From positions 13,764,001-13,828,000 of the forward strand of contig NC_079516.1 of the NCBI RefSeq assembly GCF_000801105.2: 64,000 bases of DNA, given 5' to 3'. Under the pieces are notes generated by a model, which was not told where the DNA came from, did no database searches, and was given only the letters and a program-made list of their open reading frames with translations. How positions within the stretch are numbered: position 1 is the first letter of the stretch; the number at the start of each line of letters is the position of its first letter. This stretch comes from Raphanus sativus (Eukaryota; Streptophyta; Magnoliopsida; Brassicales; Brassicaceae). Shown piece by piece: positions 1 through 11,299 of this stretch. A program made the translations under genes and the position numbers.

Positions 1-590
1 ATAAGTTGATAATGTAAGCTTATAACTACACATGTATATATATATTATATATATAATACAAAGTATGATTCATTAATTGATGCGAAAATGTTATATCTGT
101 ATTATTTATTTATTTATGTGATATATATTTTATAGAAAAGTTATTAGCTATTACCATATTTCTTAAATCTTACCTAAATGAATATTTATTGATATTTGTT
201 TTGATATAAAATTTGTTAATTTATTATTATATTACAAAAATTAACGACATATAAATCAATATATAGGAAATATTCATTACCATACTTAAAATATCTTACC
301 AAATATTAATTAGAGTATTTTACATGTCATAGCCAGGTTATGTCATATTTTTCTAAAACTATGTTTTTTGTTGAAAATAAATTTAGTGACGTCACATGTA
401 AAAATCATTTTTCAAATAATGTTTTATGGGATAACTGATAAACAATGCATGTGGCAATAAAAATTCAATTTTGCATTTAGAAATATTCAAATTACATAAA
501 TATTCGGTAAGAACACATGGATTTTCTGGTATATAACAAGTATAGTACGTAAAAATCCCACTTTATTTTATTTTTTATGATTACCCGGAG
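1..590. other. AT-rich intergenic sequence, no gene seen
   Basis: This stretch is very AT-rich with many short A/T runs. No reading frame, splice-bounded exon, RNA gene or repeat boundary could be supported. It may be intron or flank of a gene lying upstream of the window, given the coding-like tail that follows at 591. Confidence 0.6.
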
Positions 591-655
591 GTATCTGAAT
601 CTGAAGGTCCAACTAAATTTTCTAAGGCCAGTGCATCGTCAGCAGGCATCGTACT
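591..655 (+). other. Possible last-exon tail of a host gene, split by element 1
   Basis: After an AG at 589-590, a plus-strand frame reads VSESEGPTKFSKASASSAGI and continues V. The 8.3-kb LTR element then interrupts it. If the element and one copy of its GTACT duplication are removed, the frame continues without a break from 655 into 8925 as LESLAHF and stops with TAA at 8944-8946. The Ser/Ala-rich composition and the clean continuation suggest the C-terminal exon of an unrecognised gene. I cannot name the family. The tail is short enough for this to be chance, and no upstream exon is visible in the AT-rich sequence before it. Confidence 0.3.
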
Positions 656-2365
656 TGATGCTAGGACTTTTCAAGGGTCCCTAACCAAATGTTGTAGTGT
701 AAAAGATTGTCGAACCAATCATAAGTGATTCTAATGCAAAGGGAATGCAAGTCTATGCTTAATCTAAGCGCAACCAATTGAGTGAAGTGAAGTGAACTAA
801 AACTAGACTAGAAATGCAATAAAAGAGTGAACTTTCTTTTTCAATATGAAGCAAGTGGACTCATGGGGCTAGGCATTTGATCTTGGGTGATGTAGATCCA
901 ATCTAAAGGTGACAAGCTATCAATCAAGCACTTTCCTTATGCCTAGACACAATACTAAACAAGCTCTATCCCTAGATGAATGTTCATTTGCTAAAGCAAC
1001 TCAAGCATCAAATCCCTTTGGTTGAATGTTACTTAAGCAATCATGGAGAACAAGTCTACTAGCAATCTTAACACCTTTAACAACAAATCTCTTTGGCAAA
1101 GTGCATTAAAAGCATTGAAGAGTTGGTTCAGGCATTTCATCAAACACCTTTCGGGCAGGAAATGCCTAAGGATCTATTTTGGTATGATCAAGACCAAAAT
1201 AGCATTGAGAACCCTCAACAAGCAAGGAAAGAAGTAGACTTAACACTAAACACCCTAGATCTTCACTAATCACCCTTAATCACCCTAGCCCATGAATCCT
1301 AGATAGATCTACTCACTAATAGACATGATTAACCCAAAAACCAAAGATGATTCAAGGTTAAACATGTTTAGTGAACAAGATAATCCAACAAACACAAAGA
1401 AAATAAGATGAAAAAGGATCAAAGATCCAAACTTTCTTCAAGGTTTACAAATGTGTTTTTGAGAGAAAAATAGTTTATTCCCAAATTTGGGATTACAAGA
1501 GTATTTATATGGTCTTTAGAAACCTAATGGTCCCCATAGAAAAGTCTAAAAAACCCCTTAAAAATCATAAAAACGACCAAGTGATAACACACAGCGGGGT
1601 GCTTAACCCGCTCCCACTACCCCGCTCCAGAAAATCTCCAATTTGCGTGTAAACCCGAGCGGGTAGAAGACCTCGCTCCACTGTCCCGCTCCAGCCACCA
1701 TAACGGGTTCATCACCCCGCTCCAGCTGTTAACTGCTCCAACACCGCTGAGATTGCTCGAGCTCGGACTTCTTGTTCGTCTTCAGTTCGTGGTGCCAAGT
1801 CGTCTTCTTCGTGATCTCCTTCCCGCGACGTCACCGGACCAAGCTTCTTCCGCCGTCGTCACTTCGTGCTCATCTCGGTGCCAGATTCGTCTCTGCGACT
1901 TCCGGTGAGCTACGTCGTCGGAACCAAGCTTTTCTGCCACGTCCTTGCTCTCCAATCCCGTCGCGGTTTCTTCTCTCCACCGGAGCCAATCTCAGACCGT
2001 GTCGTCAACCAGCCATTCTCCAGCTCCTTTAAGACCTCCGGTGAGCTTCGTCGTTGGATCTCGTCGTTGACCGCCGTGCTCGTCGTCGGAATCGTCGGGA
2101 TCTGTTGAAGAAGAACGGCAATGGTGGATTTCCATTTATTTGCGTCTTTAGTCCCTGGATTTCTTTCCTTTTCACTTTGGACCCCGAAACTTTTGGGAAT
2201 TGCAATTAAGTCCTCGCATATTGACCCAAAACTTCTAATTGTGCATTCCAAACCCTGTTAAATGCAAATGGACAAATGTATGCACTATATATATAAATGC
2301 AACCTAAAATGACTTATAATAATCTAAAATATGAATCTAAAAACCTATAAAAACATGAGATATCA
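656..2365 (-). repeat. Element 1 left LTR (3' LTR in element sense)
   Basis: 1710-bp direct repeat of 7210-8919, bounded by TG at 656 and CA at 2365. On the minus strand it carries a TATAAATA box (plus positions 1502-1509). Upstream of that box, at 1594-1752, lies a cluster of CCGCT-core motifs. A GC-rich segment at about 1755-2110 is missing from the LTR of element 2. Small frames here are short, Arg/Ser-rich and overlap on both strands, so I do not regard them as genes. Confidence 0.92.
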
Positions 2366-4189
2366 ACTCCCCCACACTAGTCCTTTACTTGTCCACAAGT
2401 AAACTTTCAAGAACTATGGAGGAGAGATATAAAGATGGAGCTTATAACCAAAAGAAACACTCATAGCACTCAATTTGACATCCTAAAGAAACATAGCAAA
2501 TAGCATGAGCACACTCTCTTATTATACTCTAGCTTCTCTAGGCCTATCAATACTCTTATGTCTTTACACAAGATGCAATACTCATCAACCAACAAGTCCT
2601 CTTAACCAGCTCTCACATTGATTCACACACACACACACACAAGGTGAATTCTCACAAATGGGCACATGATCTCAATCATTTGGCTAGGTGATCAAATGGT
2701 CTAATATGGATGAAAAAGAGGGTTCAATGCATCATTTTAAGGTGGCAATCACTCAAGAATCAAGGAGCTTGATCATTATGCAAAATTTATCTAAGACTAG
2801 GAGCAATTCATGCATACATGGATCCATTCTCATCATTCTACCCATTCCTAAGTGATTAAAAATTCTACACCCCTTTCGTTCATCTCATACCCCAAAATAA
2901 CAAACACTCACATCACTCACCCAATGAACAACTCTCTTTTCTTACGATTTAACCACTAAGGACCTCTTATTCACTTTTCTAAGCTCTAAACTCTTTTTAT
3001 TTTCCCTTCCCCACTATCTTTTTGAATCTTTTTTTTTTCTTTTTTTTTCTTTTTTTTTTATTTATTTTTTATTTTTTATATATATAGGGGGAAGGTCTCA
3101 AATAATACAAACAAGAGCTTTCTTTTCTTTCTATTCTAGGTCCTTAGGGCTTTTCTTTCTCATAACACTCTATTGCTCATCTTTCTCACACCCCAAACCC
3201 AAGACATTAAACTTTTAAGAAACATACACCCACTCACCATCCTAGAAGCTAGCTCAAATGATGACCCTATGCTAGCAAGAGATGAGAACAAATCCATGTC
3301 GCTCCCAATACTCTCAAGATTTTGCACATGACAAACTATCAAAAGAGGCCTCACTCATAAAAATCAATGTAGGCTTCAAAGAATGGTAAGGGTTTTAGGG
3401 TAAGGGAGTGCCATTTGGGTTAACAAAGAGTGGTTCAATGGAAAAGATAACCCAAATGTGTATGAGATCCATGATCAAGTATGCAAATGCCCATATGCAA
3501 GAGAGATTAAGTTCATTTAAATCAAGATTCAGGTTGGAGCTGGTTTCAAGAACAATGCCAATATCAAGCAAGCACATGTTTCAAGAAGAGTTTTCAAAGC
3601 TCGAAGCGTGCAAGGTTTTAAAGAGATGCTTAAGCTACTTGATATGTTTAATTAGGGTGTCAAATTCAGTGCAGACAAGTGTTCTTTACAAGGTATTATC
3701 AACAGCTGCTCCATATGCAAGTGAATGCAATCTATATGATCTAGACTCAATCCTAAGAATGCAAGTGATGCAACTACATGATTCTTTATGCAATTTTCAA
3801 AATTTTTTTTTATGGTTTTTCTATGCATATATGAATGTACAATGCAATGCATGAGACGCACAATCAACAAAGCAAACATGATTAAATACTTGGTACCTCC
3901 CCCACACTTAAATCACACAGTCTCTGTGTGAATAAGAGAAAAGGAGATACCGAAAATATGATAAAAGCAATGGTATGTACAAAGAAGGGTTGGAGTGATA
4001 CCTCAAGTGGAGAGTGAAGTGTGGTAATGGGTGTCTAGAGCTTGAGCTTTGAGCTGGCCTGAAACTTCTGCCACAGTTATTGAAAACATAAAGAAATGAA
4101 ATAGCAAATTTATATACAAGGATAACCATGGGAATTCCTCCCAAGTGAGCTTGTTTTGAGTCACTAGCTTGACTACCTTTTCTCTTATA
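2366..4189 (-). other. Element 1 non-coding 3' interior with polypurine tract
   Basis: This lies between the gag-protease stop and the 3' LTR. Directly inside the LTR, the minus strand is purine-rich and ends GGGGGAGT, consistent with a polypurine tract for plus-strand priming. The rest has no long frame and contains a CA repeat near 2627-2641 and T-rich runs near 3028-3075. Element 2 carries a clearly similar region at 16996-18838. So the missing pol is a shared family trait, not a private deletion. Confidence 0.75.
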
Positions 4190-7081
4190 CTAGTGAGAAG
4201 GAGGATCCTTCCCACCTTCAAGAGTGATGGTGAGGACCTGAGAGAGGAGCTCGTGGAGCTTGATGGGGTCGTTTTGAAGCTGAGGAGTGATGATGGCCTT
4301 TGCACTTGAGAATGGCTTAGACCTTCCCTTGCACTTGATCTTGTACTCAATGACTCCATTCTTGAGCTTCATTGGGTGGAGAGTGAGAGTGTGAGGAGTC
4401 TTATCAAGAGGTGGAGGATGAGATTCTTTCACTATCTTCTTCATGTCATGAGCAGCCTTTGTGGCTCTACTCACCTCCTCCCTTGTAGCACTTTTCAAGT
4501 GCTCAACACACAACTTTTTAGAGGACTCTCCAACAAGATCTTCTTTCTCAGGAACATCCACTTTAGCTTGGGTCTTCTCAATGGATGGTTCTTCACAAGT
4601 GATTGTTCCACAATACCCAACATCCATTGGAGATTGGATTGGGTAAGAGACAACCTTGTTCACATTGAGGAGTGTGACCTTCTTGTTTGGAAAATCAATA
4701 CATGCTCCAACTGTTGTGAGAAATGGAGTGCCAAGGATCAAAGGAACTCTCTTCTCAGTTGCCATCTTCAGAACAGTGAGGTCTATAGGAATTGTGCATG
4801 CTCCAATCTTCAAAGGGAAATCCTTTATGAGGCCAATGGGGGTTGTAGAAGATGAATCCCCAAACATAAGAGAAGATGTGTTTGGCTCCATGCTCTCAAT
4901 ACCAAGACTTTTCACCATTTCCAATGAGATCACATTCACACTTGCACCAGAATCAACCAAAGCATCATTCATAGTGATCTTACCAAGGGAGCAAGACAAT
5001 GTGAACTTCCCTTGAGACTCTAGCTTAGGGAGGGACTGTGGAGGGACTGGTGGATCAATCTTCAAAATGGAGATGTCCAAAAGCTCGGCCACTTCTGTTT
5101 GGTGGTCTAGAATGTCCTTGATGAGCATCATTTGGACATGAGCTTCACGCATACCAGAGATTTCTGGGAGCCTGACCCCAACATCACTAAGATCTTTCCT
5201 GAACTTGGAGATAACCTTTTTCTGAGCTTTGGTGAGGACCCTTTGTGGAAAAGGGAGCTTGTCATATGGTGACAGCTCAATCTCAGTGTCGTCTTTCGTC
5301 ACCTCTTTCAGCTTCTGGTCAGCTCTCTTCTCAACTGGTTTCTCAGCACTAGGCTCAACTCTCAGCAGATTCGTTGCTTCAACCTTCCTTTCTGCTTGTA
5401 CCTGAACCCTTTCCATAGCTTTATCCACCATCTGTGCTTCAGCTGTTGCTACAACCAATTTCTCAATTTTTCCAAGCTCAGTCCCAAACACTAGCTTCTC
5501 AATCTCATCTACCTCTTTCTCATAATCACTCAGCTCAATCTCTGAAGAAGTAGTAGAGATGATAACATTGCAAGACTCCTTGGGATTCTTTTCTGGTTTC
5601 CCTGGTAGAGATCCCATTGAGCTCTTGGAAGATGATGGCATAGAGGCGACCTGACTCTCCAAAGTGTTGAAGCGAGATGCAAGTTGTAAGAACTTGTTGT
5701 TGAGGTCAGAGTAGTTCCCATCAATCTTTGTGTGGATGTTCTTGAACTCATAAACCATTGTCTTCTCATTTCTGGCTTGAAATTCCAAGAGTTTCTTGAA
5801 CATAGAATCCACACTTGAATCTGAAGATGCAGCTTGAGAAGAACTGCCTTGAGCTTGAGTAGCCTGATTACTTTGGTTGCTGAAACCAGGAGGGTAGCTT
5901 TGCGTGGCCTGGTGTCCTCCTTGCTGATTGTTGTAGTGAGGTCTTTGCTGGTAGTTGTTTTGGTATTGAAAGTTTGGCTCTTTCCTATACCAGGTGCCAT
6001 TAGCATTGATGAAGCACAACTCTTCTTGCCCTTCCAAACCATCAACTTCATTCACCTTAGGAGGAACCTCTTGACTAGGATCACCAACAAAGCTAACCTG
6101 CTCTTTCTTGGATTGGTTTGAAAGAACCAAGTCCAAATTGTCTTGCAAAGATTTGATATCTTTCCTTGTCTGCTGGTCATTCCCTCTGTTGGCTCTATCA
6201 TACTCCTCATTGTAGACTGAGTCACTCTTTGCCATGTTCTCCACCAGCTCCTCTGCATCCTGCTCAGTTCTGCCCAAGAAGAAACCATTACTCGCAGTGT
6301 CAAGCCTGTGTCTGCAAGATGGGAGAACTCCTCTGTAGAAAGTGCTAAGCAAGCTCTCCTTGCTGAAACCATGATGAGGACACTGAGCTTGGTAGTCCTT
6401 GAATCTCTCCCATGCCTCATTGAAGCTTTCTAGATTCTTCTGCTGGAAACCAGAGATCTCATTCCTTATCTTAGCTGTCCTTGAGGTAGAGAAGAATTTC
6501 TCCAAGAAGGCTTCCTTACATCCCTCCCAAGTGGTGATAGTGTCACTTGGGACAGACCTCTCCCACTGATGTGCCTTGTCTCCCAAAGAGAAGGGAAACA
6601 ACTTCAGCTTGAATGCATCTTCAGAGACACCATTTGTCTTGGACAAGCTACAATACTGATCAAACTTGTACAAGTGATCAATAGGATTTTCAGCTGCCAG
6701 GCCATGAAACTTGTTGTGCTCAATGGTGTTGAGTAGCCCTGACTTGATCTCGAAGTTGTTGTTCGCCACAGGTGGTGCTCTGATTCCCAACCTATGACCA
6801 TGAATGTGAGGGCGATCATAGGTTCCAATGGCGCGAGCTTGGCGCTGTGGGTGTTGTGGTCGAAGGTTCGCAGCTCCTTGACCATTCCCCTCTTGGGCAG
6901 CTCCCAAAGGGATCTCTCCATCTTGATTTTGGTTCTGATGGTGAGCCATATCAAAACCCAATCTGTTGAAATGAGCCTGTTGCTCCTCTTCTCTCCTTCT
7001 TCTTGTATTCTCTCTTTCCAAAGCCCGGATGTCTAGTACTAGTGGAGTGAGGTTTGTAGTCCCTCTACTTCTCAAGTTCAT
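4190..7081 (-). CDS. Gag-protease polyprotein of element 1 (963 aa, intact)
   Basis: The start is the ATG at 7079-7081, giving MNLRSRGTTNL as in element 2; the few in-frame codons further upstream contain no ATG. Residues about 1-35 are basic (RRREEEQQ). A retrotransposon gag core follows at about 110-270, with the motifs FPFSLGDKAHQWE, FLEKFF and GFQQKNLESFNEAW. Next comes a Gln/Asn-rich stretch and a charged middle region. The retropepsin domain is near residues 685-810, with catalytic DSGAS near 712 and the later LILGTPFL motif. The conserved tail ends EGGKDPPSH. I see no CCHC zinc knuckle, reverse transcriptase or integrase. The product would be a capsid protein plus the protease that processes it. 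The frame has no stop or frameshift. Confidence 0.9.
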   Translation of the reverse strand: MNLRSRGTTNLTPLVLDIRALERENTRRRREEEQQAHFNRLGFDMAHHQNQNQDGEIPLGAAQEGNGQGAANLRPQHPQRQARAIGTYDRPHIHGHRLGIRAPPVANNNFEIKSGLLNTIEHNKFHGLAAENPIDHLYKFDQYCSLSKTNGVSEDAFKLKLFPFSLGDKAHQWERSVPSDTITTWEGCKEAFLEKFFSTSRTAKIRNEISGFQQKNLESFNEAWERFKDYQAQCPHHGFSKESLLSTFYRGVLPSCRHRLDTASNGFFLGRTEQDAEELVENMAKSDSVYNEEYDRANRGNDQQTRKDIKSLQDNLDLVLSNQSKKEQVSFVGDPSQEVPPKVNEVDGLEGQEELCFINANGTWYRKEPNFQYQNNYQQRPHYNNQQGGHQATQSYPPGFSNQSNQATQAQGSSSQAASSDSSVDSMFKKLLEFQARNEKTMVYEFKNIHTKIDGNYSDLNNKFLQLASRFNTLESQVASMPSSSKSSMGSLPGKPEKNPKESCNVIISTTSSEIELSDYEKEVDEIEKLVFGTELGKIEKLVVATAEAQMVDKAMERVQVQAERKVEATNLLRVEPSAEKPVEKRADQKLKEVTKDDTEIELSPYDKLPFPQRVLTKAQKKVISKFRKDLSDVGVRLPEISGMREAHVQMMLIKDILDHQTEVAELLDISILKIDPPVPPQSLPKLESQGKFTLSCSLGKITMNDALVDSGASVNVISLEMVKSLGIESMEPNTSSLMFGDSSSTTPIGLIKDFPLKIGACTIPIDLTVLKMATEKRVPLILGTPFLTTVGACIDFPNKKVTLLNVNKVVSYPIQSPMDVGYCGTITCEEPSIEKTQAKVDVPEKEDLVGESSKKLCVEHLKSATREEVSRATKAAHDMKKIVKESHPPPLDKTPHTLTLHPMKLKNGVIEYKIKCKGRSKPFSSAKAIITPQLQNDPIKLHELLSQVLTITLEGGKDPPSH

Positions 7082-7193
7082 ACACCTGAAATGCAAAAAG
7101 AGGAAGAAGCAGAGCCAATATCACAATAAAAATAAAAATGACTTAGTCTCAAGCAAGTGACTAAATCCCAATGTCAAAATCACAATAGAACTT

Positions 7194-7206
7194 GGCAACG
7201 GCGCCA
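7194..7206 (-). other. Primer-binding site, tRNA-Asp type (element 1)
   Basis: On the minus strand, TGGCGCCGTTGCC begins three bases inside the 5' LTR. It is complementary to the last 13 bases of plant tRNA-Asp (ending GGCAACGGCGCCA). Athila-lineage elements use this primer, which supports the lineage call. Confidence 0.85.
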
Positions 7207-7209
7207 ATT

Positions 7210-8919
7210 TGATGCTAGGACTTTTCAAGGGTCCCTAACCAAATGTTGTAGTGTAAAAGATTGTCGAACCAATCCTAAGTGATTCTAATGCAAAGGGAAT
7301 GCAAGTCTATGCTTAATCTAAGCGCAACCAATTGAGTGAAGTGAAGTGAACTAAAACTAGACTAGAAATGCAATAAAAGAGTGAACTTTCTTTCTCAATA
7401 TGAAGCAAGTGGACTCATGGGGCTAGGCATTTGATCTTGGGGGATGTAGATCCAATCTAAAGGTGACAAGCTATCAATCAAGCACTTTCCTTATGCCTAG
7501 ACACAATACTAAACAAGCTCTATCCCTAGATGAATGTTCATTTGCTAAAGCAACTCAAGCATCAAATCCCTTTGGTTGAATGTTACTTAAGCAATCATGG
7601 AGAACAAGTCTACTAGCAATCTTAACACCTTTAACAACAAATCTCTTTGGCAAAGTGCATTAAAAGCATTGAAGAGTTGGTTCAGGCATTTCATCATACA
7701 CCTTTCGGGCAGGAAATGCCTAAGGATCTATTTTGGTATGATCAAGACCAAAATAGCATTGAGAACCCTCAACAAGCAAGGAAAGAAGTAGACTTAACAC
7801 TAAACACCCTAGATCTTCACTAATCACCCTTAATCACCCTAGCCCATGAATCCTAGATAGATCTACTCACTAATAGACATGATTAACCCAAAAACCAAAG
7901 ATGATTCAAGGTTAAACATGTTTAGTGAACAAGATAATCCAACAAACACAAAGAAAATAAGATGAAAAAGGATCAAAGATCCAAACTTTCTTCAAGGTTT
8001 ACAAATGTGTTTTTGAGAGAAAAATAGTTTATTCCCAAATTTGGGATTACAAGAGTATTTATATGGTCTTTAGAAACCTAATGGTCCCCATAGAAAAGTC
8101 TAAAAACCCCCTTAAAAATCATAAAAACGACCAAGTGATAACACACAGCGGGGTGCTTAACCCGCTCCCACTACCCCGCTCCAGAAAATCTCCAATTTGC
8201 GTGTAAACCCGAGCGGGTAGAAGACCTCGCTCCACTGTCCCGCTCCAGCCACCATAACGGGTTCATCACCCCGCTCCAGCTGTTAACTGCTCCAACACCG
8301 CTGAGATTGCTCGAGCTCGGACTTCTTGTTCGTCTTCAGTTCGTGGTGCCAAGTCGTCTTCTTCGTGATCTCCTTCCCGCGACGTCACCGGACCAAGCTT
8401 CTTCCGCCGTCGTCACTTCGTGCTCATCTCGGTGCCAGATTCGTCTCTGCGACTTCCGGTGAGCTACGTCGTCGGAACCAAGCTTCTCTGCCACGTCCTT
8501 GCTCTCCAATCCCGTCGCGGTTTCTTCTCTCCACCGGAGCCAAGCTCAGACCGTGTCGTCAACCAGCCATTCTCCAGCTCCTTTAAGACCTCCGGTGAGC
8601 TTCGTCGTTGGATCTCGTCGTTGACCGCCGTGCTCGTCGTCGGAATCGTCGGGATCTGTTGAAGAAGAACGGCAATGGTGGATTTCCATTTATTTGCGTC
8701 TTTAGTCCCTGGATTTCTTTCCTTTTCACTTTGGACCCCGAAACTTTTGGGAATTGCAATTAAGTCCTCGCATATTGACCCAAAACTTCTAATTGTGCAT
8801 TCCAAACCCTGTTAAATGCAAATGGACAAATGTATGCACTATATATATAAATGCAACCTAAAATGACTTATAATAATCTAAAATATGAATCTAAAAACCT
8901 ATAAAAACATGAGATATCA
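7210..8919 (-). repeat. Element 1 right LTR (5' LTR in element sense)
   Basis: Same 1710-bp length as the left LTR, with only scattered differences (for example a/t at 7696 and c/t near 8487). In this orientation it is the promoter-bearing copy. U3 runs from 8919 down to the TATA box near 8056-8063, and R/U5 continues to 7210. Confidence 0.92.
8056..8063 (-). promoter_or_regulatory. TATA box in element 1 5' LTR
   Basis: TATAAATA on the minus strand, followed by CTC. The same sequence sits at the matching position in the LTRs of element 2. This fixes U3 to its right and explains how the gag-protease frame could be transcribed. Confidence 0.6.
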
Positions 8920-8986
8920 GTACTCGAAAGCTTAGCACATTTCTAAGTTTTTTGGGATTTCCATCTCCACTCCATATTTTATTCTA

Positions 8987-10676
8987 TCTCTATAATATTA
9001 TTTGAGAAGTCAGTTTCCTATGTGTCGCGCTCACGTTAACTCTCACGGTGGTTGATTACATTGATACCTTTAATGAATCAAAAATATAATATTAAATACT
9101 ATAATTGATTTTTATTCAAATTTCTTTTTTAAAATTTCCAAATAACATATATAATAAAAAGGAAATATTTATAAAGGCTATAAATTGAATTTAAAACGAA
9201 ACTATATGTATAAATAATATGATTTCATTAAAAAGGAAAGTTCACAAATAGTAATATTGCATTAAAAATATTTTTAAAATAATATAAAATATACTAATAA
9301 AATCATTTCTTTATATTTTTCAAAGTAACAGAAATAATTTTTATATATCTATCTATTTTTAGATGATTACATAAAATAATTAAGTAACATAAACTGATAT
9401 ATTGACTAAAATCATTTATAATTAGTATTATTGAAATGCTATTTGTATTTCCTATATTTTGGTTACTATAATATCTTTCAATTACAACAAAATATCTATA
9501 AATTATATTTTACTTATATAATATGATTTCTCAGATGCAATCGCAAATTTTTCTGCTTATTTTTAAAAGATATAACGAGAAATAAAAGTTAACAATAAAC
9601 ATCTTTTGATCGAATATTTATAAAATATTTTAAAATCACACTATATATTTAACGAGAGGTAAATATATTATATTTTATCATTATTAAAATTGTATGTTTA
9701 TTTAATATTAAATTTGCTTTTAAATTCAATGTTTTTATGTTTGTGTAACTTTTTAATATAGCCATAATCAGAAGACATGAAATTAGTTAGAATTTATAAA
9801 AAATATTCTTGTTATTATAAATATTGATATGAGTTCATGAGCTTCCAAAAAGGTGTGAGAAGAAACTTTCTATATATTATTTTTTCTAATATATTTTTAA
9901 AATCAGTATTTAATTTGATATATTTTATGAAAATACATTCGCATTTAAACGATAAATAAATTAATTTGACTAGACTTAATTATAATAAAAAAATTATACT
10001 TCAGCTTGAATTTGAAAGAATATATGTAAGTTAATACAACATGAGTTACTCGACTAATCCAACTAATTATATCTAAAATCATAGATTAAACTATAATAAG
10101 AAAATATAATTTTATACTAATAATAATTTATTTTATAAATATATATTATAGGATACTCAAAACACATTAACAAATGAAAATAAAATATTAACCAACTGTA
10201 ACAATTTAGTTTTTTTTGTAAAATTTATATATATTCATGCGACTTCAGAATATTATTTTATATTTATTTCATAATTTTGATTCAAACGCTTTAGTTTATT
10301 TTTTATTTCATTCTAAGCACAATATATCTTAAGTTATACATAATCTTCCTAAAATATAATTACATATTTAAGACAACAACCAACCTAAATGTTAATAAGA
10401 AAATTAATCAAAATTTTAATATATTTAGAATAAAAGATATTATAGTTGAATTCATAGAAATAGATGCAATCCAATATACCCAAATCATAACTAAATCGAC
10501 TGTAAAAACAACAAAACCGACTAGATATAATATATCTAAAATCATATGTCTTATTAAAATAATACAATATTATTAATATAAGTTAATTTAAATTAGAAGT
10601 AAATAGCAATCAATTATTATATTATATTTACTTTATAAATATTTATACCCGTGCATGAGCACGGGAAATCACCTAG
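8987..10676 (+). mobile_element. Non-autonomous Helitron 1
   Basis: It begins TCTCTATAATATTATTTG after a host A (8986) and ends CTAG before a host T (10677), the insertion pattern of Helitrons. Just before the 3' end is a perfect hairpin, CCCGTGC-ATGA-GCACGGG (10648-10665). No target duplication is expected or seen. The interior is AT-rich with no Rep/helicase frame, so it depends on an autonomous relative. A close relative with the same ends lies at 26230-27670 on the other side of SQE gene A. Confidence 0.85.
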
Positions 10677-11299
10677 TTTATAGAGTAAATAGAGTAGTAA
10701 ACAAAAAATAAAATCATTATTCTATTTATAGAATAATATTTTTATTTTTGTTCATTGCTATATTTTCATTTTATTCACTTTATAAACAAAGTAGAATATG
10801 GAATGAAGATGAAAATATTCTAAATATCGCCCGGTCATATCCGCACAATGACTTTGTTTCAACATAATTCTCAAAATAAAGCTTATTTTAAATTTTTAAT
10901 AAGCAAACGAAAAAGATGAATTTATTTAAATCAGATATAAGCAGCTAAATAGTGGTCTACCATGAACAAGAATATGTATACGTTTCAAATAAATACTCAA
11001 CTTGTAAAGAATTTTATAACGAAACTTATTTTTTAGTTTCTTACGACAAAAATGAGTAAGTTTCTAAAACCATATTAGTATTAATAACTTTTGTTGAGAA
11101 AAAAAAAATAAATTTTATTTTAGGTTGTATTAGATATTCCTGGTTAATCATGTTACCTTTGTTAGATTATTGTACAAATTAATCTAGATTTATTAAGCTA
11201 TATCCTATATGTGCACAAGCTGAAATGGCAAGAGGGGTGACGTGGCCCATTTATAATGGAGGAGGAGATAATTCCTGATGGAAAGATACGCGATTATGG
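10677..11299. other. AT-rich intergenic sequence, no gene seen
   Basis: No reading frame, RNA gene or clear repeat terminus was recognised between the Helitron and the foldback element. Confidence 0.6.

Larger units (their letters stand above)
656..8919 (-). mobile_element. Element 1: gag-protease-only LTR retrotransposon (Athila-like, non-autonomous)
   Basis: Complete 8264-bp element flanked by a perfect 5-bp target duplication GTACT (651-655 and 8920-8924). LTRs of 1710 bp begin TG and end CA. It reads on the minus strand, so the right LTR is the functional 5' LTR. The primer-binding site (7194-7206) matches the 3' end of plant tRNA-Asp, typical of Athila-lineage Ty3/gypsy elements. The 4844-bp interior holds one long frame (gag plus retropepsin) and about 1.8 kb of non-coding sequence. 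Reverse transcriptase, RNase H and integrase are absent, so mobility would need enzymes from another element. I saw only about eight differences between the two LTRs, so the insertion is young. Confidence 0.93.

Noticed and set aside
1772..2251. Frames of 80-113 codons in the GC-rich part of the element 1 LTR (also 8326-8805)
   Set aside because: They overlap on opposite strands inside LTRs and have no recognisable domain. Treated as LTR sequence.
2366..4189. A hidden reverse transcriptase or env-like gene in element 1
   Set aside because: I looked in all frames for reverse transcriptase, RNase H and integrase motifs and saw none. Only short shadow frames occur.
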